Source: Littorina saxatilis
Lineage: Eukaryota; Mollusca; Gastropoda; Littorinimorpha; Littorinidae
NCBI RefSeq assembly: GCF_037325665.1
Contig: NC_090250.1
Coordinates: 38,016,621 to 38,080,620, forward strand
Direction of reading: 5' to 3'
DNA: 64,000 bases
The notes beneath the pieces were generated by a model. The model was not told where the DNA came from, did not search any database, and saw nothing but the letters and a program-made list of their open reading frames with translations. The translations under genes were made by a program, and so were the position numbers. Positions 21,185 through 63,645 of the stretch are shown piece by piece (positions within the stretch are counted from its first letter, which is position 1; the number at the start of each line of letters is the position of its first letter).

Positions 21185-21735
21185 TTTACCAATCAATCAA
21201 TAGAATTTATTTCCAAAATGCAAAAGCACATGATTTTGTTTTGAATGTTGCAGTAAATCATATATCCACGTCCACACTCACATTCACACCAATGGTTAAC
21301 TACTATTTGCACAACCGACTAGAGTCTCCCCCTTTCTCCCACCCAACCCCCCAAAAGAAGCACAGGACTAGTGTACTGCTCTGCATGAGCGTCCACACAA
21401 GCACCAACAACAGATTCAGAGTGCAGACAAGATGGCCTCTGGGAAAAAACTGTTCCTGAAACGACTAGTTCTAGTCTGGGCTCTAAACCGCTTGCCCGAG
21501 GGGAGAAGCTCAAACAGAGGGTTGGCTGGGTGAGTGGTGTCGCCGATGATACTATTGGCTCTCCGGATGAGCCGCGTGTTGTACAATGAGGCGATGGATG
21601 GTAAGTCGCACCCAACTATCCGTGATGCCTGTCTCACGATCCTATCCAGTTGTGCTTTCTCTTTTTCACTAGCGCCACTATACCACACAGAGATCGAGAA
21701 GCACAAGATGCTTTCCACTGTAGCATCTTAAGTGA
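21185..21735 (-). mobile_element. 5'-truncated LINE, L2/CR1-like C-terminus
   Basis: The minus strand encodes LCFSISVWYSGASEKEKAQL, DRIVRQASRIVGCDLPSI, YNTRLIRRANSIIGD, HPANPLFELLPSGKRFRAQ and RFRNSFFPEAI. This matches the conserved end of L2-type LINE ORF2 proteins (VWYG..., LP, HPL..LF.LLPSG.R.R...T.R...SFFP.AI). The 3' UTR ends near 21190 in an ATTGATTGATTGG tail, typical of L2-like short tandem tails. The polymerase domain is absent. Confidence 0.85.
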
Positions 21736-21794
21736 CCTTTAAACATGATTTGGCCTGACATACTTCCCTTTCCCGTAGCATGATCATTTTGTGT

Positions 21795-22314
21795 ACGAAA
21801 CTCAATACTATGGTTTATTGCATTGCCTGGCTCAAAAGTACAAATGAACACATTGATGTCAGCAGACTTACTCAAACTTGTCGTTGTTCTTCAGATATAA
21901 TGTGCATGAAACTCAATACTATGATTTATTGCATTGCCTGGTTCAAAAGTACAAATGAACACATTGATGTCGGCAGACTTACTCAAACTTGTCGTTGTTC
22001 TTCAGATATAATGTGCATGAAACTCAATACTATGATTTATTGCATTGCCTGGTTCAAAAGTACAAATGAACACATTGATGTCGGCAGACTTACTCAAAAT
22101 TGTCGTTGTTCTTCAGATATAATGTGCATCAAACTCAATACTATGATTTATTGCATTGCCTGGTTCAAAAGTACAAATGAACACATTGATGTCAGCAGAC
22201 TTACTCAAACTTGTCGTTGTTCTTCAGATATAATGTGCATGAAACTCAATACTATGATTTATTGCATTGCCTGGTTCAAAAGTACAAAGGAACACATTGA
22301 TGTCGGCAGACTTA
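21795..22314. repeat. 111-bp tandem repeat (five units, last one split by insertion)
   Basis: Units start at 21795, 21906, 22017, 22128 and 22239. The fifth unit stops after 76 nt at TTA (22312-22314) and its remaining 35 nt lie at 23361-23395, on the far side of a nested insertion; 76 plus 35 equals 111. Units are over 95% alike. The length is a multiple of three, so a frame stays open through the array (37-residue repeat with YCIAWFKSTNEHID), but nothing else supports it as a gene. Confidence 0.92.
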
Positions 22315-23357
22315 GGCCAAAAAAAAAATAGGTCTGTTTACGGTAACCCGACCGACCCTAGTTTTTTCGCGCGACCCTAGACTTTTTTTTGGCATTTGGG
22401 GAAAAAAAAAAATCTTGTTTTTTTTGCAAAATAACGTAAAAATATGGTTTTTTGGAGGAAAAAAAAACAAAACAAAAAAACAATCCCGACCTACCGACCC
22501 TATTTTTTGGGCCTATGTTACCGTAAACAGACCTTTTTTATATTTAGTCAAGTTTTGACTAAATATTTTAACATCGAGGGGGAATCGAAACGAGGGTCGT
22601 GGTGTATGTGCGTGTGTGTGTGTGTCTGTGTGTCTGTGTGTCTGTGTGTGTGTGTGTGTAGAGCGATTCAGACTAAACTACTGGACCGATCTTTATGAAA
22701 TTTGACATGAGAGTTCCTGGGTATGAAATCCCCATACGTTTTTTTCATTTTTTTGATAAATGTCTTTCATGACGTCATATCCGGCTTTTCGTGAAAGTTG
22801 AGGCGGCACTGTCACGCCCTCATTTTTCAACCAAATTGGTTGAAATTTTGGTCAAGTAATCTTCAACGAAGCCCGGGGTTCGGTATTGCATTTCAGCTTG
22901 GTGGCTTAAAAATTAATTAATGACTTTGGTCATTAAAAATCTGAAAATTGTAAAAAAAAATAAAAATTTATAAAACGATCCAAATTTACGTTTATCTTAT
23001 TCTCCATCATTTGCTGATTCCAAAAACATATAAATATGTTATATTCGGATTAAAAACAAGCTCTGAAAATTAAATATATAAAAATTATTATCAAATTTTT
23101 TTTTTCGAAATCAATTTAAAAACACTTTCATCTTATTCCTTGTCGGTTCCTGATTCCAAAAATATATAGATATGATATGTTTGGATTAAAAACACGCTCA
23201 GAAAGTTAAAACAAAGAGAGGTACAGAAAAGCGTGCTATCCTTCTCAGCGCAACGAATACCCCGCTCTTCTTGTCAATTCCACGTGTTCTGTGAGTTTGA
23301 CAGCTACTTGACTAAATATTGTATTTTCGCCTTACGCGACTTGTTTCTTCTTTGGCC
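22315..23357. mobile_element. PIF/Harbinger-like MITE copy 1, interrupted by family A element
   Basis: It starts GGCCAAAAAAAAAATAGGTC and ends TTTGGCC, flanked by TTA on both sides (22312-22314 and 23358-23360). Inside are inverted motifs TAGGTCTGTTTACGGTAAC and its complement, and ACCCGACCGACCCTA against GACCTACCGACCCTA. The 3-bp TTA target duplication and GGCC terminus fit Tourist-like PIF/Harbinger MITEs. A family A element (22543-23343) is inserted near its right end; without it the MITE is about 240 bp. Sister copies: 28228-28450 and 59489-59759. Confidence 0.82.
22543..23343 (+). mobile_element. Family A element copy 2, nested in a MITE
   Basis: Same termini and internal order as the copy at 3726 (TTTAGTCAAG palindrome, TG microsatellite, GATGACGTCATATCCGGC, ACGCGACTTG end). 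It lacks part of the sub-terminal 3' region present in copies 1 and 3 (the TGAGCGGTGG...GACGATGCTACGAGT block). It lies inside the MITE at 22315-23357, so it is the youngest layer of the nest. Confidence 0.85.
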
Positions 23358-23395
23358 TTACTCAAAATTGTCGTTGTTCTTGAGATACAGTGTAA

Positions 23396-24079
23396 GAGAC
23401 ATAAACGAGGACTAAAACAAGCAGTGTATATATAAACAATGAAGACATAATAAAACGTAAGACATGCTTTCATTCGTTAATACACATTAGGACTCCCCAA
23501 ACTATGCATCCCTTCATCGGAGGGGGGGGGGGGGGGGGGTGTGCAAGGACCCCCTAAGCATTATAGTTGTGGGTCGCGCCCCTCTATATAGAGGGAGTAC
23601 GTGTCTGTGGGAAGCCCTGCACTGCACATTTTCGGAGTCGCCCGGGTAGACCATAAACAGAAATAAAACCAAAACCACAATACACATAATAGGGATAACG
23701 TAATGCACGACTGTCTCAATCAGTCGACACAATATTGTTGTTGTTGTTTTTTTACATAGATTTTTTTCAAGTTCTGGAAGGGGCGAGTAATGAGTGTTGA
23801 CCCTACATTATAGCTTGTTGTTTCATTTTTATTTATTTTGTGACCGAAGAAAAAAGTCAGCACGCTTCCTTATAAAGTCATTATTGAACTGATTTTCATT
23901 CAATTTTATTTTCCTTCAGCTGCTAACTCAAAGACAAAAACTAATGAAGATTTCATGTGCCTCTCCGGTACAGTGGTCATCTCTTAAAACAGATGAATCG
24001 TGCCGCTCGCTTCCTTTCCCTCCAAAAACCTGTTGGGCGACCGTCTGCTCAAGGAAGGCCACAAATGCTTGGCTCCGTC
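23396..24079. other. Intergenic DNA upstream of the GPI-anchored protein gene
   Basis: It contains a G run (about 23521-23539) and short T tracts. No gene or clear repeat seen. Confidence 0.35.
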
Positions 24080-24400
24080 TCGCGCCATCTTGTCATTGGT
24101 CAGGCGTGGGATGACGTCATCTGAATTCTCTCCCTTGGCGGAGCTGTGAGAAATTTTGCCAGTTGTCTTTGCGCAGGGCTTTACTCGTTCCGAGCCGGCA
24201 CATAGAGTCACCTCAATCTCGTGACACGGAGGGGAGAAATAGTGTGGTCACTGTCTGTTCTCCAAGAAGTTGTCCGCCTCTGAAAAGTTGTGGTCAAGCT
24301 TGAGAAAAAAGACACAGTCAGTTTGTGAGAGAGGGACTCGGACTGGAAGAACCAACGAGGGGAAAAAAAGAACTGAAAGAAACTTTCGTCAAAAGTGAAA
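24080..24400 (+). promoter_or_regulatory. Promoter and 5' UTR of the two-module GPI-anchored protein gene
   Basis: Within 300 bases of the ATG lie a YY1-type GCCATCTTG (24084-24092), an inverted CCAAT box ATTGG (24095-24099) and a full palindromic CRE TGACGTCA (24112-24119), packed into 36 bases. The region is less AT-rich than its surroundings. This is a classic compact TATA-less metazoan promoter arrangement. The transcription start is unknown but should lie between about 24130 and 24300. Confidence 0.5.
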
Positions 24401-56136
<31,736 letters not shown>

Positions 56137-58053
56137 AGCTGGGCTGGTTGTGGAGCAGTGGGGTAGGTTTGGGCTGTAATTTTCAGACAAAGAATTTATT
56201 TGGGGTGGGGGGTTGGAGGGGGGGGGGGGGGGTGTAGGAAAGATATAAGGAATGGGGGTAGCGGTTGGTTGGTTCGGGTTTGGTGGGAATGGTTAGATCG
56301 TTCTTATTTTGGAGGATGGGGTTTGTGCTGAAAGTAAAACTTTATTTAAAGAAATGTGTAAAAACAGGAAAAGTACGCTGAGTTGAACTTGCTTTTCAGG
56401 TGACAATTGAGTGATTTCAAACCATCTCAAAAAGAAATTCTGGGTGAATTTAATTAAAACTCGGTAAACAGGAAGGTGAATGGCGGTGTTTGGGTGGGGG
56501 TAGGGGTAGGGATGGGGTTGGGGGCAATTTTGTTCTTTTTGGGTTTTTTTTGTTTTGGGGGGGGGGGGAGAGGGGGGGGGGGGGGCTAGGAATAGACAAC
56601 ACCTAAGCACAGTCGACAGCGAGGACAACAAGTTTGAAATAGGGTTCACATGGCAATTAACGCACGCGCAGGAGGGAAACAATGTTCGAAAAACTGGATC
56701 ATCAAAAATATGATTGTGCCGATGGTTTTGATATTTACTTTTAAATAAAAGGGGGTGCGGTGGGGTTAGAGAGAAAAAAAATGTGAGGGCAGAAGTGTCT
56801 TAAATGGGATTTTCAAGGAAACTAGCTAGAATTGCATAAGTCAAAAAAAAAGAAGTTACTGCAAAATGAGCCAAATGTGGCATTAGGATTCTGAAGGGGA
56901 AGGGAGATAACGAAGTTTGTTTTTATAGATCAACGCTGGGTTATTTACCTTTACTTGGATGGTCACTGGAGAGTAATTAACTTTTTTTCTTTCTTTTTCC
57001 TCTTTCTTAATCTTATGAAAGAGCAGCCTCAAGCAACACCGAGCACAATGTTTGTTAAGAGGTTACGTTTTTCTGCCTTGAATCAGCTTAAGAAATGTTG
57101 TTCTTGTTGTTGCTGCTGTTTTAAACCGCACAAGTGGATGGGAATGAATGGTAACTTTGACCAAAGTTCCATTTATTAAGAGTTGGAAGTTAATTAGCAT
57201 TTAGGATGATGAAGCATCTCATTTGCTTTACATCCTCTGTAGACACTTTGGATACTTCATGCTCAAACGTTTTCTCGGCAGTGAGCAAGGAAATCCACTA
57301 TTAGTTTAACCATATGTTTTATAGTCTATATATTTCGGAATGCCGAATGGAGTCTCAAACTAAGCAAGATTGCAGTTCGTCAGGTTGTAAGAAACTTGAA
57401 AGCGTCACGTTTTCCTCTTCCATTGAAACTAAAAGAAACACAAATAAAAAGAGTGAAAACAAAATATTCTCGCCTTGGACTGACACCCCGTTTTAGGTGT
57501 ATCGAAGAAAGAAAATAAGGTGAGAAATAAATTGTTGTGATATTGAGGGGACATTACAAAATTCACTCCTCTTTGGTTGTTAAATGTCTGATGCCTTTGA
57601 GTAAATACTGATGTTTTGGTTTTATCATGAATAAATACTTGCACTCATTTCACGGATACAAATGTCAAAAGTAATTAAAACAGGACGTGTATGTTATTTT
57701 ATTTTTTTCTCGATTTTGTATTTGCGTTTGCTATATAGCTCTGGATACTTACATCAGTTATTTTGAGTTTTTTTGTTGGTGGTTTAAATATGTTTTTCTT
57801 TTTTTCACAAAAGAAAGCCATGCAATTTAGTTGCGTTTGTCGCATGTGTACCATTCTGTGTGTATGAAGGTTGCAGGAATTTGAAGCTGAAACATAATCT
57901 CTACTTGTGGTTTGATCTTAGATCTTTTTACTCAATTAACCTGTACACGATTTGGGTTCTATTTTTTTCTCTTATTTATATTTAGCAAAAAGTATGTGTA
58001 TGGGCGTGTGTGTGTGTGTGCGCGCGTGCGTATGTGTGTGTGTGTCAGTGTGT

Positions 58054-58111
<58 letters not shown>

Positions 58112-58201
58112 TTTAAAAAGGTAATTATACTAATTAATTACACTACTGTCATAGCTTCGTTGTGTGTGTGTATTTCCATACACAGACTTTGTACATAATA
58201 A
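56137..58201 (+). other. Probable 3' UTR of the GPI-anchored protein gene
   Basis: No coding sequence after the TGA. It contains G-rich runs (56217-56233 and 56558-56585) and a (TG)n run (58004-58107). Poly(A) signals that could be used include AATAAA at about 57526, 57630 and 58196; the last is in ACATAATAAAGTCTCTGC. Which one is used cannot be told. Confidence 0.4.
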
Positions 58202-59202
58202 AGTCTCTGCTAGTAAAGACTTGTTTGGGCTAATTATTCCTTCGGCTTGAGCACGGAATTATATTCACGGGACATTTGCAACACGCATGGTCACTGCTTT
58301 CTGTTTCCTGTATCACCTGTGTTAACTTTCTACTTCAGTGTACGTATGTTTGTATACAAATAATTGTGTTCTATTTGCATTTCATATCCTCTGGGTATGG
58401 CCCCTTTCCTATTCTCCTTCTTTCTCTTCTCCGCCCCCCTCTCTTCCCCCCTCCACTCTCTCTCTGTTACACAGTTTATCTGTAACCCCCCACCCCCCAC
58501 CCCCACCCCCCACCCCAGCCCCACCCTTCTACCCCTACTCTTCTACCCCTACCCCCGCTGTTACGCACTCCCTTTTCTACGCGTTTGCTTCTCTTTTTCA
58601 TCTCTCCATTTTTTTCTAACCCTATTTTACAAAACACGACATCTACAACAGGAAGGACAATGTTGTCTTTGACTGTGTTAGTGCCTAGGGAAAAAAACCT
58701 TCGTTCGTTCTGTTGTCCAGTTCAGTATTTAGGCTGCAGCTGTTTTAACGAACTTGCACTTTTCTCAGTACAAAAACCGTGTCAGTGCTTGCTTTGTGTC
58801 TGCTTATTGCATCAGACAATATGAGATCAGTAAAATTATATTGCGGCAGTACTTTCTGATTTAGAACAAATCTAGCTCATTATGCAGAAAATTAAGAATC
58901 TTAAACAGGGAAAAGGACGTTGAACAACGAAAAGGTAACAGAAAAGAAAGGTTTTGTAATTGACCAACACCTTAAATAAATGTAAAAACATTTGTCCTAT
59001 CTTCGCGTTCAACATCCTGCAAACTGATTTTTCTCCCCAGATGTATTGATTTATACAACAATAGAATTATTGTCGGGGTGACGAAAACATGATGCTTTTC
59101 GTCGTAGGCTGTCTTGGTGAAAGAGGAAGTTAAATATATATATACAGTAGCACCCGTTTGACTTTAGTACGGAAACCTATGCAAATGCGACTCTGCACGA
59201 TA
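58202..59202. other. Intergenic, no gene recognised
   Basis: A C-rich tract lies at about 58486-58556. Nothing else supported. Confidence 0.35.
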
Positions 59203-59420
59203 GTAATAATAATAATAAAGTGTATTTATATTGCGCCTATCCCTCACACAAAAAAAAAATATTTGGCTCTAAGCGCATTACAACATGTGTAGGGACTTGG
59301 TACAATCAAGTCTGACAAATACAATAACACAATATACAGTCGGTCTCTTGGGTAAAAATGGGAAAAGCAGCTTCGACATTTAAACACTGCTACTAAAAAA
59401 AAAAATAAAAAAAAAATAAA
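59203..59420 (-). mobile_element. Retroposon 3' end with (ATT)n tail
   Basis: On the plus strand AATAATAATAATAAAGTGTA, TTTATATTGCGCCTATCC and GGCTCTAAGCGCATTACA form a common invertebrate LINE/SINE 3' end in reverse orientation. No coding sequence remains. Confidence 0.6.
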
Positions 59421-59488
59421 AAAGATCGAAAATTCCTCACAGTAGCCGAATAAGACTTAAGTTGTGTTGAAGCACAACATTTTGCTTA

Positions 59489-59759
59489 GGCCAAACAAAT
59501 ATATATTGCTGTTATAGGGTAACGTGACCAAAAAAGATAGGGTCGGTAGGTCGGCTTTTTTAATTTTATTTTTTGATTTATATTGTTTAAATTTAGTCGA
59601 TTTTAAAGGAGGTTACTTCCCTTAGTTTCGGTATGGTTCACAAAATGTGCCAACAGTATTTTTATTTTTTTTTGAGAAATGAAAAAAAAGTTTTAGGGTT
59701 GGCGGGAAAAAATAGGGTCGGTCGGGTTACCCTAAACCAACATATATTTTTATTTGGCC
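59489..59759. mobile_element. PIF/Harbinger-like MITE copy 3
   Basis: 271 bp, with GGCCAAACAAATATAT and its partner TATTTTTATTTGGCC as ends, TTA on both sides (59486-59488 and 59760-59762), and the GGGTCGGTAGGTCGGC and GGTCGGTCGGGTTACC blocks. It is in inverse internal order compared with copy 2, as expected for a near-palindromic element. Confidence 0.85.
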
Positions 59760-60066
59760 TTACAGTTGCCGAAGAAGTGGGCCATAGATAGTTTAACTTA
59801 CTAGATTATTCTTTCACACGGAAAGTAAATCAAGTTTGGTGTTCTACACCAGCGCACCAGTGTCTTACCTTCTTTTCCGCCGAGATGTCTTTGTACTTCA
59901 ATTAAATATTTAGTTTGTAATGTTTACTGTTGGGGTTCCTATCTGTACAGGCAGGTACTGTGTTACAAAATAAAGCTGTTTTAATATGTTATGCTGGCGT
60001 GTCATTTATGTCTCGTAAATGTGTGTATGTGTGTAATTTCTTACGCGTACGCCTTTTCAGACACGC

Positions 60067-60069
60067 AAA

Positions 60070-60108
<39 letters not shown>

Positions 60109-60159
60109 ACACACACACACGCACACGCCCCCCCACTCACACACACACACACATACACG

Positions 60160-60231
<72 letters not shown>

Positions 60232-60234
60232 CTC
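60067..60234. repeat. (CA)n microsatellite
   Basis: CA runs interrupted by CGCCCCCCCA and CGCACG units, ending in a short CT run. Confidence 0.95.
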
Positions 60235-60320
60235 TCTCTCTCAACCGCGCACTCACAAACACCACACAAAAAGGAGTGTCTGAACAGTGTTTTTATTTCA
60301 CAAAACTACTAAAATCATCA

Positions 60321-60691
60321 TTTCTTTCTTTATTTGGTATTTAACGTCGTTTTCAACCACGAAGGTTATATCGCGACGGGGAAAGGGAGAGATCTCTATG
60401 GGATAGAGCCACTTGTCAATTGTTTCTTGTTCACAAAAGCACTAATCAAAAATTTGCTCCAGGGGCTTGCAACGTAGTTCAATGTATTACCTTACTGGGA
60501 GAATGCAAGTTTCCAGTACAAAGGACTTAACATTTCTTACATACTGCTTGACTAAAATCTTTACAAAAATTGACTATATTCTATACAAGAAACACTTAAC
60601 AAGGGTAAAAAGAGAAACAGAATCCGTTAGTCGCCTCTTACGACATGCTGGGGAGCATCGGGTAAATTCTTCCCCCTAACCCGCGGGGGGT
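60321..60691. mobile_element. Dispersed repeat family C, long copy
   Basis: It starts TTTATTTGGTATTTAACGTC, has GGTTATATCGCGACGGGGAA, and ends GTTAGTCGCCTCTTACGACA, TGCTGGGGAGCATCGGG and CCCCCTAACCCGCGGGGGG. The last 100 bases recur at 61148-61247. No coding sequence. It looks like a retroposon or SINE-like repeat widespread in molluscs (recollection only). Confidence 0.65.
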
Positions 60692-61147
60692 ATGCATCAT
60701 TTGAGCACAATGCAGTTTAACAAACAGGAGGTTAGAGCCAAACACAAGACCAATACATTTCCATCAATTAAAATCCGCAAGGATAAATAAAATGTCATTA
60801 ATCAAGTCAGATTCTGGCTCCTTGATGCAAAAGGAAGTTTTCAAAGTAAATGACGGGACATTTTCGGTCATAAATGTTCATGTCATCAAAATGTTGGTTC
60901 AGTATAATTAAACAAACAAACAGAATAGATTAAAATGCACACAAAAAAGTAATAACAGTCTCGCTATATGTGAGTGTTCGTAGGTATTTGCCAAAATATC
61001 GGGGGCTTCGTCGACTAAAAAAAACGAAGGTCCGTAAAATGTACATGTGGAATTGAGTGTGAAAGGTGGATATCAAGTACAACTTGCAGGCCAACGCTCT
61101 TTCTCCTTTCAAGCCCCCACCAACTGGAACTCACCACCTCTCCCTTA

Positions 61148-61247
61148 ACTTAACAAGGGTAAAAAGAGAAACAGAATCCGTTAGTCGCCTCTCACGACAT
61201 GCTGGGGAGCATCGGGTAAATTCTTCCCCCTAACCCGCGGGGGGTAA
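61148..61247. mobile_element. Dispersed repeat family C, truncated copy
   Basis: About 98% identical to 60595-60691, in the same orientation, ending at the same CCGCGGGGGGTA terminus. Truncation of one end with conservation of the other is typical of a retroposed element whose 3' end is here. Confidence 0.7.
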
Positions 61248-61585
61248 CTGAGGCGATTTCTTTTTACGTTACGTCGGTCGACTTTTCTCCAAATCAGTGT
61301 TTCAGCTATGCCAGTGCAATCAGTAGTAATGTACATGTATGTATTGGTTTTATGTACAACCGTATATTTCCTGCGATATATTGTATGTTATGATATTTTG
61401 CAATGATGTTTAGCCATAGTTCGTTATACGCGTAGGTGTGCGAGAATATGTAAGCGCAGTGCTTTAAAGATGTCCATGTTATATAGTGCTATATGTTTTA
61501 TGTAAAATCAATGTCTTGTTTGTATTATTGTTATGTACCACCCCTGAATTTCTCTATGAGATAATAAAGTATTCTTATTCTTTAA

Positions 61586-61732
61586 GTTATTGAGACATCC
61601 CAGTGCACTAAGGGATTTATAGAGCAAATCGAGAAAATTCATTATTGAACGAAGCGCATAGCGCTGAGTTCAATAATTATTTTCGAGATTTGCTCTATAA
61701 ATCCCTTAGTGCACTGGGATTGTTTCAATAAC
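61586..61732. mobile_element. 147-bp fold-back element with 65-bp arms
   Basis: Arms start GTTATTGAGACATCCCAGTG and end ACTGGGATTGTTTCAATAAC, nearly perfect over about 65 bases, with a 17-base spacer that itself holds the palindrome AGCGCATAGCGCT-like core. The flanking DNA does not continue the pairing, so the boundaries are sharp. Confidence 0.8.
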
Positions 61733-63360
61733 GATATTGTCAGTACCGCCATAGAAAAAAGAAGATTCCAAACGCACATTTTGCAATGCGCATTTGAATA
61801 GGCATAACTGTGTGGTCAGGTCGTGCACAGTAAAGATCTACTTTTGTGTGGGGTGTCTCAAGTGTGTCGTGCTTTCGTCACACGCATTTTAATTTCTGTT
61901 GGTAAATTCCAGTGTAGCGTTAATCTGAACAGTGATGATCTTTCAGAGAGACCTCATTTGAACTCGGAGAAAGGCTCTTCATTATTTGCGATTCGAAACC
62001 TCCAGTCGAGCTTCGACGGATTGACTATGCGGAGTGACTCCCCTTGAATTGACTCAAAGCGGGACTCGACGGTTCGCACATTTTCAAAACAAATGTGGCA
62101 CATTTCTCGTGTTCTATCTTCGCTCATCGGGGAGTCTGATACTAAACATGAACGGTAAGAATGCTCTGAACCCTACACGTATTATATCCCCATCGTTTTT
62201 TCGTTCACATTTGCCCAACATGTTAATTTGCTGAGCGGGGTTAATGTCGTCTGCTAGGCTACCTGCCAACCTGGGCAATGGAACGACTGCAGTCTGCACT
62301 GAGTCTGTACGCATGAGGCAGGCTGCTAATAAATCTTATATATGGTAAGAACGTTCTGAACCTTACACGTTTTCGATTACGATTGTTCTTGCTTTGAAAT
62401 AATAATTCTGAAACCATTCATTTAGCCTACTGAACTGATGTAGTCGTATTTCTGTGTTGTCTGCTACAGAGTCGATCGAGTCAGTCTTCCAAACTGGTCT
62501 AGCTGGTACGTTATCGGAATAACACTTGTGTTTTCTGTTAGCCGCTGGGAATTGTATACTAACTCATCATTTGGTAATGTGGATGATAAGCTACATGCCA
62601 CTAACACGGCATATGAGAAGAATCTATGCAAGTCGGCGAAAATTAGATGAAACACAGCGGCTTCTATTTTTTTAGATCACTGGCACTGGCACAGGCACAT
62701 GCAATCTGTCAGAAAAAAACCCACTTCTGCTTTAATTGAGAAGCAGGGAATTTATGGTCATTTGGTATTGTGGAGAATATAAGCTACATGTCATTAATTA
62801 ATTCTGAGGATGAGAGCACAGTCTTGCTTAGGCAAAGGGCGCAAGAATACGCTCTGTGGAAAAGTTAGCGCACTCCAAGAGTGCGCTAACAGTTTTAGCG
62901 CATCGCCATTAGCCAATCAACTGGTTCACATCAGTCATGTGACACCAGTACTTACTGACAATTATTCTTATTCTTAATTATTAGTACTTAATGTTATTCT
63001 TCAGTTCGTGTTGTGTGGTCAGTTTGTTCTATGAAGGGGTGCATTCAACCGTACAAACAAACAGTTTACAGTCACAAGTCGAAAGATATTTGAATTCATT
63101 TACCTGTTACCTGTCACAATCATTATATTCCTTCGCAAACATTGTGCCAATTAAATGTTTGGGGTCAAACATGAACTGTGAACAAACCGACGAAATATAT
63201 CTCAAACTTTAAAAAGGAATCGTTGTGGTTATAATAATTTTTGTTTGGGGAGGGGGGGGGGGGGAAGCAAGTGCCTTCACGACTGCGTTGACAAGATATC
63301 CCCAACAAAAAATGCGACGAGATGATTCAACCCTGCATGAAACCAACAATTACAAATCTA
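61733..63360. other. Intergenic, no gene recognised
   Basis: It contains two pairs of loosely similar segments about 190 bases apart (GTAAGAAnGnTCTGAACC at 62155 and 62344; ATTTGGTAnTGTGGA at 62569 and 62761) and the hairpin at 62864-62890. No supported exon. Confidence 0.35.
62864..62890. repeat. Perfect 12-bp hairpin
   Basis: GTTAGCGCACTC, spacer CAA, GAGTGCGCTAAC. The motif TTTTAGCGC follows 5 bases later. It could be a small palindrome of a MITE tip or a cruciform; there is no T-tract to suggest a terminator. Confidence 0.7.
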
Positions 63361-63364
63361 CTAA

Positions 63365-63406
63365 GAAGGTATGATGAGGTAAGGTAAGGTAATGTAAGGT
63401 AAGGTA
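63365..63406. repeat. (GGTAA)n pentanucleotide repeat
   Basis: About seven units of GGTAA with one substitution. Confidence 0.85.
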
Positions 63407-63510
63407 TCATATAGTCCTGTGAGATTACCCTCGTGGACATTCAGGTTGCTTTCTCCCTGGGGAAAGCGAGCTGCCATACAGTAAGGCGCCATCCAATTAT
63501 TTGTTTTTGT

Positions 63511-63516
63511 TTTATT
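63511..63516 (-). promoter_or_regulatory. Candidate poly(A) signal for the right-edge gene
   Basis: AATAAA on the minus strand, about 130 bases downstream of the TAA at 63648-63646. It supports reading that exon as terminal. Confidence 0.45.
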
Positions 63517-63645
63517 TTATGTTTCTACACGCGTGTGTTGACTGTTCATGATCAAGCTATCTGCCTGAAAGTTGCCTGCTTGGCAAAGGTTAGCATTGCC
63601 TCTGCCTGCTTGGTTGGACTGATGAAGGCGACGGACAACACGCAC

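Noticed and set aside
21795-22314. CRISPR-like array
   Set aside because: Units are contiguous 111-bp tandem repeats without unique spacers, and the genome is animal.
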